From: VXNE01 sp965205735
GTDB lineage: Bacteria > Pseudomonadota > Gammaproteobacteria > Pseudomonadales > Azotimanducaceae
DNA: 64,000 nucleotides
NCBI GenBank assembly: GCA_965205735.1
Contig: OZ242179.1
Span: 1,488,001 to 1,552,000 of the forward strand
Reading direction: 5' to 3'
The stretch's first letter is position 1. Every line of letters starts with the position of its first letter. The notes beneath the pieces were generated by a model that did no database searches, was not told the origin of the DNA, and worked only from the letters and a program-made list of their open reading frames with translations. This document shows, in pieces, positions 15,268-23,952 of this stretch. The translations under genes were made by a program, and so were the position numbers.

Positions 15268-16343
15268 TCATGGCATGTGGGTGCGTCCGAGATACTCCGC
15301 CGAACGCATCTCGCGCAAACGACTCTGCGTTCGCTCGAATTCCATTTTGAGGCGCTGGCCACCATAGAGGCCACCGATTTCGCATACCGCCGACAGCACG
15401 AGGTTTACGCCGCGATCGTAGAACTCGTCCACCAGGGCGACGAAACGCCGCGCCAGGTCCTCGCTGTCCGCGTTGAATCGCGGGACGCCGCTTACCAGGA
15501 CGGTGTGAAACTCCCGCGAGACCTCGATGTAGTCGTTCGCGCTGCGCGGGCCGTCGCAAATGTCCCTGAAATCGAACCAGACGGCGCCGTCACCCGCGCC
15601 CCTGGCCGGGATGCGGCGGCCGTTGACTTCAATCGAAGCGCCGATCTCGGCACGCGGCGCCAGCGCCGCGAACGATGCCGCGAGCCGAGCTTCCGCCTCA
15701 TCGGAGGCGGGATGCAGGTAGGTATCGGCGGCAGCAAGTACGCGCAGCCGATAGTCGACCCCATCAACGATGGCAAGATCTTCATGTGCGACTCGATGCG
15801 TTCGATGGCCGGCAGGAAGCGGCGCCACTGCAAGCCATGCTCATACAGCCGGGATGGTTCGACGTTCGATGTCGCCACCACCGTCACGCCATGATCGAAC
15901 AAGGCGCCCAATAGTTCGCCGAGGAGCATGGCGTCTCCGATATCGGAAACGGAGAATTCATCGAAACACAGCACGCGGCCCTCATCCGCAATGCGATCGG
16001 CCACGCCGGCCAAGGGGTTGGCGATGCCCTGCAGGTCCTTCAATTCATTGTGTACGCGCAGCATGAAACGGTGAAAGTGCATCCGGTGTTTCGCTTCGAA
16101 CGGCAGGCATTCGAAGAACAGATCCATCAGGTAGGTCTTGCCCCGGCCGACGCCGCCCCACAAGTAGAGTCCGGTCGGCGCGCGTGCCCGCCGACGCCAG
16201 AGAAGCCGCGGCCACAATCCGGTCCGCTCGCGCACGAGGCGTCCATGCACCGCGTCCAGCGCCGCCACCGCCTCCGCCTGTCCGGGGTCCCGTTCAAAGC
16301 CCCGACGGGCGATATTTCGATCATGGGCTTCCCCCGGCGACAT
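15268..16343 (-). pseudogene. zapE: ZapE (AFG1-like) cell-division ATPase, frameshifted
   Basis: ZapE is a cytoplasmic AAA-type ATPase associated with the divisome. The first part (16343 to about 15790) has the Walker A GGVGRGKTYLMDLF, the Walker B VLCFDEFSVSDIGDA and the sensor VTVVATSN, ending RRFLPAIERIESHMKI. The second part (about 15785 to 15268) continues in another frame as DLAIVDGVDYRLRVL through to RLREMRSAEYLGR. The break lies at about 15775-15790. Together the parts cover a full-length protein, so it is either a recent one-base frameshift or a sequence error. Confidence 0.85.
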
Positions 16344-16354
16344 GCCGCGCGTCG

Positions 16355-17677
16355 TCAGAGGTCTATCGAACTGTCGTCGAGTCGCGCCAGCGCCGCCAGG
16401 GCGTGGGCTCCGAGTCCCTCCGCTTCCGCAATCGCGGCCGCGATTCGCGCAAGGTCCCGCACACCTCTCGGGTCGATGCGGATAACCGAACTACGCTTGA
16501 GGAAATCGACTACTCCCAGGGGCGATGCATATCGCGCCGTACCGAACGTCGGCAGCACGTGACTCGGCCCTGCGCTGTAGTCGCCGAGGACTTCCGCCGA
16601 GTAGCCGCCGAGAAAGATCGCGCCCGCGTTGCGCACGCGAGGCAGCAACGCCTCCGGATCGGCCACCGCAAGCTGCAGATGTTCCGGCGCAACACGGTTC
16701 GCAACGGCCACAGCCTCGTCGAGATCGCGGGTCTTGATCAACGCGCCCCGTGCCGCGAGAGAGGCTTCGATAATTTCGCGGCGCGCCATATCCGCCAGCG
16801 CCGCGTCCATCCGGTCGGCAACCGCCTCGAGGTAGTCGGCGTCGGGGGAAAGCAGCAGCGCCTGCGCCGCCGCGTCGTGCTCGGACTGCGCAAACATGTC
16901 GAGCGCCGTCCAGTGCGCTGGCACGCTGCCGTCGGCGACGATCAGCACTTCGCTTGGACCGGCGATGCTGTCGATTCCCACGGGACCGAATACCTGGCGC
17001 TTGGCAGCGGCGACGTAGGCGCCGCCGGGACCCACGATCTTGTCCACTCTGGTGATCGTTTCAGTGCCGAAAGCCAAGGCTCCGATGGCCTGCGCCCCGC
17101 CGATGGCGAACACTTCATCCACGCCGGCAATATCCAGAGCGGCCAGCACGTGTTCGTTCCGCTCGCCGTTCGGAGCCGGCACCGTCACTGCCACCTCGCG
17201 AACACCCGCCACCCGCGCCGGAATCACGGTCATCAGCACCGTCGACGGATACGCGGCCTGCCCGCCGGGCACGTAGACGCCAACGCGATCGAGAGGCACG
17301 ATGCGCTGCCCCAGTCGATTGCCCAAACCGTCGTCGTACTCGAACGCCCCGCCCTGTTCAAGCTGTCGCTGGTGGTAGCGGCGAATGCGCCGCGCGGCGG
17401 CGACGAGGGCCTCGCGATCCGATGCGGGCAAGCGTTGTCGGCAGTCGGAAAGCGTCCGGGCGTCGAGGCGCAACGCGGCAACATTGAACGCGGTGACCCC
17501 ATCGAATCGCGCGGTGTAGTCGACGACGGCCGCGTCGCCGCGCTCACGTATATCCTTGAGCACTGCGGCAACGGTGCGCTCGATCTCGCCCAGCGCGGGG
17601 TCATTCCAATGGATGAGCTTGTCAAGCGCATCATCGAAATCGCGCGATGCCGTATCCAGGCGGTTGACGCCGATCAT
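16355..17677 (-). CDS. hisD: HisD, histidinol dehydrogenase
   Basis: Zn-dependent enzyme for the last two steps of histidine synthesis, oxidising histidinol to histidine with NAD. 440 residues from ATG 17677. Motifs: GVYVPGGQAAYPSTVLM, VDEVFAIGGAQAIGALAFGTE, KIVGPGGAYVAAAKRQVFG, IDSIAGPSEVLIVAD, QSEHDAAAQALLL, and APEHLQL. The frame stays open upstream to 17896, but that part is a repeat-bearing element. The start codon is only three bases from the element's terminal inverted repeat. hisG, hisC and murA are not beside it. Confidence 0.94.
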   Translation of the reverse strand: MIGVNRLDTASRDFDDALDKLIHWNDPALGEIERTVAAVLKDIRERGDAAVVDYTARFDGVTAFNVAALRLDARTLSDCRQRLPASDREALVAAARRIRRYHQRQLEQGGAFEYDDGLGNRLGQRIVPLDRVGVYVPGGQAAYPSTVLMTVIPARVAGVREVAVTVPAPNGERNEHVLAALDIAGVDEVFAIGGAQAIGALAFGTETITRVDKIVGPGGAYVAAAKRQVFGPVGIDSIAGPSEVLIVADGSVPAHWTALDMFAQSEHDAAAQALLLSPDADYLEAVADRMDAALADMARREIIEASLAARGALIKTRDLDEAVAVANRVAPEHLQLAVADPEALLPRVRNAGAIFLGGYSAEVLGDYSAGPSHVLPTFGTARYASPLGVVDFLKRSSVIRIDPRGVRDLARIAAAIAEAEGLGAHALAALARLDDSSIDL

Positions 17678-17745
17678 CGCTAGCCCGGATATTTCATCAA
17701 GGGCCGCGATGATCGCGCAGGATTTTGCCCGTGTGCGCGTGCTCG

Positions 17746-17782
17746 GAGCCTTCAGCCGGGAGCGCGAGGGGGTACCCCTCGC
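17746..17782 (-). repeat. Family A unit within the 335-bp element
   Basis: GCGAGGGG-GTA-CCCCTCGC at 17764-17782 preceded by GAGCCTTCAGCCGGGAGC, which is the reverse complement of the A-family linker. Confidence 0.8.
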
Positions 17783-17849
17783 AAGAGAAGAGACGGAAGC
17801 ATAGCCACGCCTTATGGTGTAGCGAGCACGTGCGCGCACGCGGGCAAAA

Positions 17850-17902
17850 GTGCCCCACAGGCGGCGCCTTCGGCTCCGCCCGCGGCCCGGCCCCACCGTG
17901 CG
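17850..17902 (+). repeat. Family B first hairpin within the 335-bp element
   Basis: AAGTGCCCCACAGGCGGCGCCTTCGGCTCCGCCCGCGGCCCGG resembles the first half of family B. The second hairpin is absent; the sequence runs into CCACCGTGCGAGGGCGCGGCC. Confidence 0.6.
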
Positions 17903-18017
17903 AGGGCGCGGCCAGCGCAGTTTGTTCCCGGCAGGACTTCCGAAAAATGGGACTACCTATTGAAACAAAAGACATTCAAATATTTGACAAGCGGCTTGGT
18001 GAAATATCCGGGCTAAC

Positions 18018-18257
18018 CTACGGTTCGCCCGCGGCTACGGTGCGAATGGTGACCGCGTGCACGGTTCCATCGCGGATCAGGTCGCCAATCGCCTCGTATA
18101 CAAGCTGCTGCTGTCTGACGCGGCTCAAACCCTTGAAGGCTGCGCTCGCAACGCGCACATCGAAACGGTTCCCCTCGCCGGTGACCTCGACATCCGCGTC
18201 GCCGATGTGGTCACGGATGCGGTTTGCGAGAGTCGCTTGTTCGACAGGCGCGTTCAT
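18018..18257 (-). CDS. ibaG: IbaG/BolA-family protein
   Basis: 79-residue BolA-fold protein, a class II KH-like domain that partners monothiol glutaredoxin in iron-sulfur handling and acid response. It has IRDHIGDADVEVTGEGNRFDVRVASAAFKGLSRVRQQQLVYEAIGDLI, matching the family in length and pattern. It is divergent from yrbG. In the reference order murA follows it; here the 335-bp element does. Confidence 0.92.
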   Translation of the reverse strand: MNAPVEQATLANRIRDHIGDADVEVTGEGNRFDVRVASAAFKGLSRVRQQQLVYEAIGDLIRDGTVHAVTIRTVAAGEP

Positions 18258-18284
18258 AATGGACGCCGAAGGTTACCACGGCAG

Positions 18285-18476
18285 TGCCCCACAGTCGGCG
18301 CCTTCGGCTTCGGCTCTTGTGTGCGAGGGGTGCCCCCTCTGCTGCTTCTCCCCGGCTGTCTCTCGCGAGGGGTGCCCCCTCGCGCTCCCCGGCTGAAGGC
18401 TCTTCTCTCGCGAGGGGTGCCCCCTCGCGCTCCCCGGCTGAAGGCTCCGGCCCGGCCCCGCTCGTCGTCCACGGCA
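18285..18476. repeat. Family A array nested inside a family B copy (ibaG-yrbG gap)
   Basis: CAGTGCCCCACAGTCGGCGC at the left is the start of family B, and GGCCCGGCCCCGCTCGTCGT at the right is its middle. Between them lie three A units (18322-18450), two nearly identical (GCGAGGGG-TGC-CCCCTCGC plus GCTCCCCGGCTGAAGGCTC) and one degenerate. The arrangement shows A expanding within B. This 316-base gap should also hold the two divergent promoters; I see no clear hexamers. Confidence 0.75.
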
Positions 18477-18573
18477 CATCGGTTGCGGGCCGCAAAACCA
18501 TCGAATTGACGCAGCACTGCCAATGTTGCAATGCTTGCGGCACACGGAACAACCATTCCGCGACATCCTTTTT

Positions 18574-19536
18574 ATGTGGCTTCCCGTACTGGCTTTGATC
18601 GTTGGCTTCGTCGCTCTGGTGTGGAGTGCGGACCGATTCGTGTCAGGTGCGGCGGCGACAGCCAACAATCTGGGGGTGCCGAAACTACTCATAGGCCTGA
18701 CCGTCGTGTCCATCGGCACTTCGGCGCCGGAAATCCTGGTGGCGCTTGCCGCAGCCATCGAAGGCACTTCCATCCTGGCGGTAGGCAACGCGATCGGATC
18801 CAACATTGCCAACATCGGGTTGGTGCTCGGCGTGACTGCCATGGTCGCCCCGCTCCCGTTTGCGGCTTCGGTGTTGAAAGTCGAACTTCCCTGGTTGATC
18901 GGCGCGACCTTGCTGGCGCTGTTTTGTCTGTACGACCTCTACCTGGGAGTGGTCGACGGGCTGCTACTGGTGGCCGGATTGGGCCTGATCATCCATCGCC
19001 TGGTGCGGACGCAGCGGCGGAAACCGGAGGCGTTGCCCGAGTCGATCCAGGAGGAGCTGGAGGAACTCGAGGACATGCCGATGGGGCGCGCCCTCATCTA
19101 CCTGTGGTTCGGTCTCGGGTTGCTGCTCGTGTCAGCGCAGACGCTCGTCTGGGCGGCGACGCAAGTCGCGGAGTATCTCGGCGTCAGCGAACTGATTATC
19201 GGGCTCACCGTGATCGCGATCGGCACCAGTCTGCCGGAACTCGCGGCAACCCTCACCGCAGCCGTCAGGGGGCAGCCGGACATCGCGATCGGAAATGTCG
19301 TCGGCTCGAACATCCTCAATATCCTGGCAGTACTGGCGGTGCCCGCGCTGGTGACTCCCGTAGGACTGGATATTCACGTGTTATGGCGGGACTACGGCAT
19401 GATGGCCGCGCTGACCTTGCTGCTAGTGCTGTTCGCCTACGGATTCGGATCGCGGCCGATCATCACGCGTTTCGAAGGTTGCGTTATGGTCTTGGGCTGG
19501 ATCGGCTACAACGTGCTGCTCTATACACAGGCATGA
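18574..19536 (+). CDS. yrbG: YrbG-like Na+/Ca2+ exchanger family transporter
   Basis: Inner-membrane cation:sodium/proton exchanger of 320 residues with about ten membrane segments. The two inverted alpha-repeats are clear: GTSAPEILVALAA with GNAIGSNIANIG in the first half, and GTSLPELAATLTA with GNVVGSNILNIL in the second. A charged cytoplasmic loop (EELEELEDMP) separates them. Start chosen at ATG 18574 (MWLPVLALIVGF). It opens the kdsC-lptCAB-rpoN operon and overlaps kdsC by four bases; kdsD is missing between them. Confidence 0.93.
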   Translation: MWLPVLALIVGFVALVWSADRFVSGAAATANNLGVPKLLIGLTVVSIGTSAPEILVALAAAIEGTSILAVGNAIGSNIANIGLVLGVTAMVAPLPFAASVLKVELPWLIGATLLALFCLYDLYLGVVDGLLLVAGLGLIIHRLVRTQRRKPEALPESIQEELEELEDMPMGRALIYLWFGLGLLLVSAQTLVWAATQVAEYLGVSELIIGLTVIAIGTSLPELAATLTAAVRGQPDIAIGNVVGSNILNILAVLAVPALVTPVGLDIHVLWRDYGMMAALTLLLVLFAYGFGSRPIITRFEGCVMVLGWIGYNVLLYTQA

Positions 19537-20264
19537 CACACCCCGGCACCGAAATCTTTCCTCCGTCCGCGCTCGACCTGGCCGGGGTGGATCTTCTCAT
19601 CCTGGATGTGGACGGCGTGTGTCGATCTTCTCATCCTGGACCCCTCGCGCTGTGCTCTGGGGACGGCGTGATGACGGACGGCCGCCTCTACTATGCCTTT
19701 CCTGCGAGGGGCGACCCCTCGCGCTCCCCGGCTGAAGGACCTTCCTGCGAGGGGCGACCCCTCGCGCTCCCCGGCTGAAGGCTCTCTTCCTGCGAGGGGC
19801 GTACCCCCTCGCGCTCCCCGGCTGAAGGCTCTGAAATCAAGGCGTTTTACGCGCAGGATGGGGCCGCCATCAAGATGCTTCAAGCGGCGGGCATCCCCGT
19901 CGCAATCATTACCGGTCGCGCGTCCGAAGCCACGGCAAGACGCGCTTGGGAACTCGGTATCGCCTACGCCTACCAGGGCGTTGAAGACAAGACGGTCGCC
20001 TTGAGCGCGCTGTGCGGCGAGTCCGGCATCTCGGCGGACCGGATGGCCCATGCTGGAGACGACATACCCGACCTGCCGCTGTTCGACCGCGTGGGCATGC
20101 GGTTGTCAGTTCCCCACGCCCATCCGGAGGTCGCCGCGCGAGCGGACTACGTCACCGCCGCCAGCGCCGGCGCCGGCGCCGTGCGTGAAATCTGTCATCT
20201 CATCCTGATCGCCAAGGGGCTTTGGGAATCTGCTCTGACCGCGGCAGGCGCAGGGCCGCGGTGA
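19533..20264 (+). pseudogene. kdsC: KdsC, KDO-8-phosphate phosphatase, interrupted by family A repeats
   Basis: HAD phosphatase that makes KDO for LPS. The start (ATG 19533) leads to LLILDVDGV at 21-29, then a 17-residue insertion, then MTDGRLYY, so the usual DVDGV-LTDG motif is split. After LYYAF come three tandem family A units (19701-19834). The second brings a TGA at 19776-19778. Downstream the same frame resumes as EIKAFYAQDGAAIKML, IPVAIITGRAS, and GDDIPDLPLF, to the stop at 20264. Without readthrough only 81 residues are made. A separate C-terminal piece could start at ATG 19875. Confidence 0.85.
19701..19834 (+). repeat. Family A tandem array (three units) inside kdsC
   Basis: Units begin at 19703, 19746 and 19791, giving periods of 43 and 45 bp. 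Because 43 is not a multiple of three, successive units are read in different frames (SRSPAEG versus LALPG-stop); the 45-bp unit restores the kdsC frame after the array. A fragment CCCCTCGCGCTGTGCTC at about 19643-19660 lies in the upstream 51-bp insertion. Confidence 0.9.
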
Positions 20265-20863
20265 TGCGTCGATACGCCGCCGCCGCCATATCCGCGCTGG
20301 TGCTGACCATGGTCTATATGTACTCCGGCGAGCGATCACCTCCCCCGCTACCGCCCGAGCTTGCGGATGAACCCGACATCTACATCGATGGGGCGGCCAT
20401 CACCAGGTTCGGCGCAGACGGCGGCATTCGCTACCGTCTCTGGGCCGACAGGATCAAGCTGTTCGAACAACGCAGCGTCACGTATTTCGAGAACCCGGTT
20501 ATCCGCCTTACGCAGCGGGCGGGGCCGCCCTGGCAGGCAAATGCCACGCGCGGGGAGATCCGGCAGCGGCCGAGCGACGACGGCGCGCAGGAAGAACACT
20601 TGCGCCTGAGCGACAACGTGGAACTCACGAGACAGTACGACAACGGACGCCATTTCGCATTGACGACGGCCGCGCTCGATATCTATCCGGCGAGGCAATA
20701 CGCGGAAACAGATCAAGCTGTTATGATCGAGACTTCCGGCAGCAAGACGACGGCCGCGGGTTTCGAGGCCGACATGGAACGCGGATGGATGAAGCTGCTT
20801 TCGGGGCCAGGCCGGCGGGTCCACATCGTTGTCGAGCCACATCGACGGAATCGGATTCTCTGA
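20264..20863 (+). CDS. lptC: LptC, LPS export bitopic protein
   Basis: Links the LptBFG transporter in the inner membrane to the periplasmic LptA bridge. 199 residues from ATG 20264, which overlaps the kdsC stop as TGATG. One N-terminal membrane segment (AAAISALVLTMVYMY) is followed by a beta-jellyroll domain, with DIYIDGAAITRFGADGGIRYRL and the repeated strands of the family. It precedes lptA. Confidence 0.9.
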   Translation: MRRYAAAAISALVLTMVYMYSGERSPPPLPPELADEPDIYIDGAAITRFGADGGIRYRLWADRIKLFEQRSVTYFENPVIRLTQRAGPPWQANATRGEIRQRPSDDGAQEEHLRLSDNVELTRQYDNGRHFALTTAALDIYPARQYAETDQAVMIETSGSKTTAAGFEADMERGWMKLLSGPGRRVHIVVEPHRRNRIL

Positions 20864-21609
20864 CGCGAGCGAGGTTTTTTGCGCGGCGCGGACTCTTATG
20901 GTGCGCGCTGTTGCTGTCCGTATTGGCGGGGGAGGCGCGCGGTTTGCCGGCCGACGCCGAGCAGCCGATACACTTCCGCGCCGACAATGTGGAAGGCGAT
21001 CTTGTCGGCGGCGGGCTCCCGGGAGCCCGTGACGATGGCGCACCCCTTGCCGACTCCCCGACCAGGCGGGTGATCGCCACGGGTTCCGTGCAGATCGACC
21101 AGGGTTCGATGCGCCTGGAGGCGGACCGGGTCGTCATCGAGAGCGATGGCGAGCGAATAATCCTCATCAACGCCGAGGGCGACCTCGCGCGCTACCGGCA
21201 ACAACTAGAACCCGGCGCCGACTTTGTCGAGGCCCGAGCCACCAACATCATCTACCACCCGGTCGACGAGAACATCGAGTTGATCGGACGCGCCTGGCTT
21301 GCCCACGAAAGCAACGAGTTTCGGGGCGAAATCATCAAATATGACATGCGCCAGGGCAAAATAACGGCCTTCGGCGAGAACAACGGCGTCGAAATGATCT
21401 TGCAGCCGGAGAGCCTTCAGCCAGGGAGCGCGAGGGAGCATCCCTCGCAAGAAAACAACCTTCGCCAGGGAGCGCGAGGGAGCATCCCTCGCAAGAAGAC
21501 AGCAGCGCGAGGCGGCACCCCTCGCCAGAAAACAGCCCATAACGCGTGTCCAGTCCTCCCTCCGAACCCGGTGCAGAGCGCAGTTCCCAACTCGCGGCAA
21601 CCAACCTGA
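20860..21609 (+). CDS. lptA: LptA, periplasmic LPS transport protein with repeat-derived C-terminal tail
   Basis: Periplasmic bridge carrying LPS across the envelope. The signal ARRGLLWCALLLSVLAGEARG is followed by QPIHFRADNVEGD, VIATGSVQIDQGSMRLEADRV and the OstA-type strands. The likely start is CTG 20860, overlapping the lptC stop as CTGA; ATG 20785 would overlap lptC by 79 bases. The LptA body ends near residue 183, about the E. coli length. A further 66 residues, mostly three family A units (LQPGSAREHPSQEN, ARGSIPRKK, ARGGTPRQK), form a basic, proline-rich tail that runs into lptB. Confidence 0.87.
   Translation: MTRARFFARRGLLWCALLLSVLAGEARGLPADAEQPIHFRADNVEGDLVGGGLPGARDDGAPLADSPTRRVIATGSVQIDQGSMRLEADRVVIESDGERIILINAEGDLARYRQQLEPGADFVEARATNIIYHPVDENIELIGRAWLAHESNEFRGEIIKYDMRQGKITAFGENNGVEMILQPESLQPGSAREHPSQENNLRQGARGSIPRKKTAARGGTPRQKTAHNACPVLPPNPVQSAVPNSRQPT
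21411..21537 (-). repeat. Family A array (three units) at the 3' end of lptA
   Basis: Orientation is opposite to the kdsC array. The first two units have the stem GCGAGGGA-GCA-TCCCTCGC, where both arms differ from the common GCGAGGGG/CCCCTCGC by a matched pair. The third has GCGAGGCG/CCCCTCGC with one mismatch. Confidence 0.88.
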
Positions 21610-22307
21610 CCAAACGCTATCGCGGCCGCAACGTCGTCGAAGGGTTGAGCATTTCCATGTCCAGCGGAGAAATCGTAGGCCTGCTCGGACCGAACGGCGC
21701 CGGTAAGACCACGTGCTTCTACATGATCGTTGGGTTGGTGCGAATGGACGCGGGGTCGATCCTTCTCGACGGCGCGGACCTGAGCCGCGCCCCGATGCAT
21801 GCGCGGGCGCGCGCAGGCATCGGTTACCTGCCGCAGGAAGCGAGCGTGTTCCGAAAGCTGTCCGTAAAGGACAACCTGAGGGCGGTCGTCGAACTGCGTC
21901 GAGACCTCAGCCGGCAATCGCGGCGCCAGCTCGTGGACCGCCTGCTGGATGAGTTTCGCCTGAAGGACGTCCAGACCGCCACCGGCGAACAATTGTCGGG
22001 TGGGGAGCGCCGCCGCGTTGAGATCGCCCGGGCGCTCGCAGCGGAGCCCGCGTTCATGCTACTCGACGAACCGTTTTCCGGAGTCGATCCGATCTCCGTC
22101 GCAGACATCAAGGACGAGATCCGCGACCTTGCGCAACGCCGAATCGGCGTACTCATCACCGATCACAACGTCAGGGAAACCCTCGACATTTGCGACCGCG
22201 CCTACATCGTGAACGACGGACACATCATTGCGGCGGGGGATGCCGACGCCATACTATCCAACGAAACCGTGAGAAGCGTATACCTTGGAGAACGGTTCGA
22301 GTTGTAA
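21546..22307 (+). CDS. lptB: LptB, ATPase of the LPS exporter
   Basis: ABC ATPase that powers LPS extraction with LptFG. 253 residues. Walker A GPNGAGKTT, Q-loop LPQEASVF, signature LSGGERRRVEIARAL, Walker B FMLLDEPFSGVDP and switch ITDHNVRETL are all present. The start is the GTG at 21546, inside the lptA tail; a ~64-base overlap exists only because lptA has been lengthened by repeats. Confidence 0.95.
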   Translation: MSSPPSEPGAERSSQLAATNLTKRYRGRNVVEGLSISMSSGEIVGLLGPNGAGKTTCFYMIVGLVRMDAGSILLDGADLSRAPMHARARAGIGYLPQEASVFRKLSVKDNLRAVVELRRDLSRQSRRQLVDRLLDEFRLKDVQTATGEQLSGGERRRVEIARALAAEPAFMLLDEPFSGVDPISVADIKDEIRDLAQRRIGVLITDHNVRETLDICDRAYIVNDGHIIAAGDADAILSNETVRSVYLGERFEL

Positions 22308-22346
22308 GGTAGACCCGCAAAGCCCGGGAGAGCCGTTGAGCGCCGA

Positions 22347-23819
22347 ATGAAACAATCCCTTTCCCTGAAATTCGGCCAACAGATGACGATGACGCCGCAG
22401 TTGCAGCAGGCGATACGCCTGATGCAGCTCTCGGCGATCGAGTTGAACCTTGAGATACGCGAAGCTATCGAAACCAATCCGATGCTCGAACTGGCGGAGG
22501 ACGACGACATTGGCGATGTCCCGGCAGAGGATCTGGGCAGCGATCCAGAGTGGGAACGCCGCGAAGACCCGCCGCCGGAGAGAGACGACGAAGGAGATGG
22601 CTTCATTGAAGATCTCGGCATTCCCGAGGAACTCCCGGTCGATACGAGTTGGGACGACGTGTATCAGGCGCCGACTCCGACCGGGCCACCTTTGCCCGAT
22701 GGCATGGAATTCGACAGTCCCGCGTCCGAATCCCTCGCGGATCACCTTCTGTGGCAATTGAACCTTTCGCCGATGACACCGCGGGACAAGCTTGTCGCCG
22801 CAGCCATCATCGAAGCCATCGACGCCGACGGGATGCTGCAGGTCGATGTCGAGGATATCGCCGAATCCCTCGTCGCATTCAGCCACGGGGATATTTCAAC
22901 CGACGATGTGGAGGCGGTGCTGACGCGCGTGCAGCAGTTCGAGCCCGTTGGTATCGGCGCCCGGGATCTGCGGGAATGCCTGCTACTGCAACTCGACCAG
23001 TTGCCCCCGGACACCCCCTCGCGCGACGACGCCATCAGCCTGATCGAGCGGCACTTCGACATGCTCGCGGGTAGCGACTTCAACGCGCTCGCGCGTGCAT
23101 CCAAGCGCGATGTCGAAGCGTTGAGGCGGGCCATGGAATTGATTCGTTCGCTGAATCCCCGTCCCGGAGCGGCGGTCGGCGACTTCGACTGCGAATACAT
23201 AGAACCCGACGTGTTCATCAGCAAGGACAACGGGCGCTGGCTAGTGGAACTCAACGCCGATACCGTGCCGAGGGTGCGTATCCACGACGACTACGCCAGC
23301 CTGGTGCGGCGCGGCGACTCCAGCGCCGACAACGCGTTCCTGCGCAACAACCTGCAGGATGCCCGGTGGTTTCTGAAGAGCCTCAAGAACCGCAACGAAA
23401 CGCTGCTGAAGGTCGCGACCCAAATCATCGAGCGCCAGCGCGGTTTCCTTGACTACGGCGAAGAGGCGATGAAACCCCTCGTCCTCGCAGACATCGCGAA
23501 CGCAGTGGGCATGCACGAGTCGACGATTTCGCGCGTGACGACACGCAAGTACATGCGGACGCCGCGGGGGATTTTCGAATTGAAGTACTTTTTCTCAAGC
23601 CATGTCGGCACCACGACGGGCGGAGAAGTGTCGAGCACCGCCATTCGCGCATTGATCAAAAAAGTCGTCGCCGACGAGAATCCGAACCAGCCATTGAGCG
23701 ACAGCCGGATTGCGTCCATGCTTGCGGAACGCAACATCGAGGTGGCACGCCGGACCGTCGCCAAATATCGCGAGTCCATGGCCATACCGTCTTCCAACGC
23801 GCGCAAGAGATTGGTTTGA
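22347..23819 (+). CDS. rpoN: RpoN, RNA polymerase sigma-54 factor
   Basis: Alternative sigma factor that needs enhancer-binding ATPases. 490 residues: region I MKQSLSLKFGQQMTMTPQLQQAIRLMQLS, an acidic region II (EDDDIGDVPAEDLGSD), the core-binding domain, and the C-terminal -24-binding domain ending with the RpoN box ARRTVAKYRE at about 467-476. It lies 39 bases after lptB, followed by hpf and ptsN as in most gammaproteobacteria. Confidence 0.97.
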   Translation: MKQSLSLKFGQQMTMTPQLQQAIRLMQLSAIELNLEIREAIETNPMLELAEDDDIGDVPAEDLGSDPEWERREDPPPERDDEGDGFIEDLGIPEELPVDTSWDDVYQAPTPTGPPLPDGMEFDSPASESLADHLLWQLNLSPMTPRDKLVAAAIIEAIDADGMLQVDVEDIAESLVAFSHGDISTDDVEAVLTRVQQFEPVGIGARDLRECLLLQLDQLPPDTPSRDDAISLIERHFDMLAGSDFNALARASKRDVEALRRAMELIRSLNPRPGAAVGDFDCEYIEPDVFISKDNGRWLVELNADTVPRVRIHDDYASLVRRGDSSADNAFLRNNLQDARWFLKSLKNRNETLLKVATQIIERQRGFLDYGEEAMKPLVLADIANAVGMHESTISRVTTRKYMRTPRGIFELKYFFSSHVGTTTGGEVSSTAIRALIKKVVADENPNQPLSDSRIASMLAERNIEVARRTVAKYRESMAIPSSNARKRLV

Positions 23820-23952
23820 TCGCTTTGACAACCCCTCTTCAAGCCCTTGCCCACCAGAATCCAGGCTGAAATGTGTTTCCAAGGGTGCTGCATGTTCTGA
23901 AACGGAGGAAGCGCCGCGATCATCGGCGAAAACCAAGACATAGGGAGATTCC

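Larger units (their letters stand above)
17681..18015. mobile_element. 335-bp MITE-like element with 21-bp terminal inverted repeats
   Basis: The left end (17681-17701) contains CCCGGATATTTCATCAAG and the right end (17995-18015), read on the opposite strand, contains CCCGGATATTTCACCAAG; 20 of 21 terminal bases match. There is no transposase gene inside. It carries one family A hairpin and one family B first hairpin, and its right ~95 bp recur at 54629-54728. It lies precisely between hisD and ibaG, the place of murA-hisG in the syntenic block. Confidence 0.7.

Noticed and set aside
17678..17896. Longer HisD reading frame starting at 17896
   Set aside because: The extra residues are encoded by the inverted-repeat element and the family A hairpin; the 440-residue form from 17677 matches HisD length.
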